Source: Fistularia commersonii (Eukaryota; Chordata; Actinopteri; Syngnathiformes; Fistulariidae). From it: a DNA stretch of 64,000 nucleotides. The notes below the pieces were generated by a model. The model did no database searches, had not been told where the DNA came from, and saw only the letters and a list, made by a program, of their open reading frames with translations. The stretch covers positions 3,378,965 to 3,442,964 of the forward strand of contig JBBMNZ010000003.1 of assembly GCA_037954325.1 (NCBI GenBank). The letters run 5' to 3'. Position numbers and translations under genes: made by a program. Of the stretch, positions 63,397-64,000 are shown one piece after another; position 1 is the stretch's first letter; every line of letters begins with the position of its first letter.

Positions 63397-63432
<36 letters not shown>
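63397..63432. repeat. (CA)n microsatellite
   Basis: About eighteen CA units; further interrupted CA runs follow at 63500-63530. Confidence 0.93.
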
Positions 63433-63435
<3 letters not shown>

Positions 63436-63629
63436 GTCTGCCGCGCACTCACGATACTGTCTTTTCTCGAAAATAGATGCTCTTTCACTCACAGACACGT
63501 GCACACACACTCACAAACACACACACACAGTCATTACTCTGACCATATTGTTATCGGTACCCTTGTATGTCTCATGTGTCACTTTCATGTATGAACAATA
63601 TGGATTTTGTCAAATCTATTAAAAAAAAA

Positions 63630-63635
63630 AATAAA
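63630..63635 (+). promoter_or_regulatory. Candidate distal polyadenylation signal
   Basis: AATAAA at the end of an A run, after AT-rich, low-repeat sequence (about 63200-63620) that reads like conserved 3' UTR. TGTCATCTGGTTTTCT follows and could serve as the GT/T-rich downstream element. Confidence 0.4.
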
Positions 63636-64000
63636 ACCAATTGTCATCTGGTTTTCTAAAAACTTATGTGAGTTAAAGAAGGAAGAGAAAGGGGTTCCAG
63701 TGTTGAGGATGCCCAATGGTGGAAAAAAAAAAAACATGAAAAAAACAGGAAGTAGTATTACACAAAATGTCGGTCACATTATAAATCAGTGAAAAAGTAA
63801 TACCAGGATAGAAAGTTACAAAAAACAAGGAAAACCCAAAAACCAACAACTAGATGTTTTTTTTTTTTTTCTTTTATTCTCCTGGGTTGGAACGTCATCC
63901 CATTATTTATTTACAGCTCGTTGAAGCTGTCACCTGGAAAAAAAAAAAAAAAAAATTATAAAACCAACGATTTTAATCAATTGATCCAACCCTTAATACC

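Larger units (their letters stand above)
59487..64000 (+). other. phldb1 3' UTR and downstream flank
   Basis: Sequence after the stop holds (CTC)n (59529-59562), (ATT)n (59892-59925), (CA)n (60099-60120 and 63397-63432), a SINE (62160-62512) and AATAAA signals at 60951-60956 and 63630-63635. Where the transcript ends is not clear. No other gene is recognised up to the window edge; a 78-codon frame at 61634-61870 resembles nothing I know. Confidence 0.6.

Overview
This is vertebrate, almost certainly teleost fish, genomic DNA. The coding sequence is cut into about 20 short exons with GT-AG introns of 0.1 to 14.6 kb. The introns are AT-rich and full of (CA)n, (TA)n and (CT)n microsatellites, LINE 3' ends, a tRNA-derived SINE, and hAT, Tigger and Tc1-type DNA transposon remnants typical of ray-finned fish. 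There is no prokaryotic, plasmid or phage organisation.

One gene on the + strand occupies nearly the whole window. It is the teleost orthologue of PHLDB1 (LL5-alpha), a cortical scaffold protein with an N-terminal FHA domain, a long Ser/Pro-rich linker, coiled coils and a C-terminal phosphoinositide-binding PH domain. I reconstruct 21 consecutive coding exons: 7003-7128, 14052-15541, 30135-30395, 31730-31876, 33199-33336, 35548-35676, 39512-39667, 39867-39977, 40585-40674, 41008-41142, 42084-42206, 45485-45646, 46510-46650, 47530-47646, 47784-47889, 50645-50984, 53484-53574, 53959-54105, 55572-55791, 57798-57883 and 59346-59486 (stop). Intron phases agree across every junction and the joined frame stays open for 1,484 residues. 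The start codon and most of the FHA domain lie upstream of the window, so the gene is 5'-partial.

Layout: 1-7002 is upstream intron with LINE fragments and a Tigger-like transposon. 7003-15541 holds the end of the FHA domain and the large disordered exon, separated by an intron with a promoter-like GC-rich patch near 11.2-11.5 kb. A 14.6-kb intron follows with LINE, MITE and (TA)n material. 30135-40674 encodes the coiled-coil region in small phase-0 exons. 41008-45646 holds three extra in-frame cassettes, two of which look like duplicates of each other. 46510-54105 encodes the WYQELM segment, the conserved GQQVIEEQ and DTLSLESSDSM region and the last coiled coil. 55572-59486 encodes the PH domain in three exons. 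59487-64000 is 3' UTR and flank with a SINE.

I see no second protein-coding gene, tRNA, rRNA, CRISPR array or operon. The most interesting points are the modular, always-in-frame central exons and their duplicated cassettes, a possible intronic promoter that would make an FHA-less isoform, a NAGNAG acceptor, a G16 run beside a donor site, a perfect 20-bp intronic hairpin, an exact 140-bp tandem duplication, and several datable transposon insertions.
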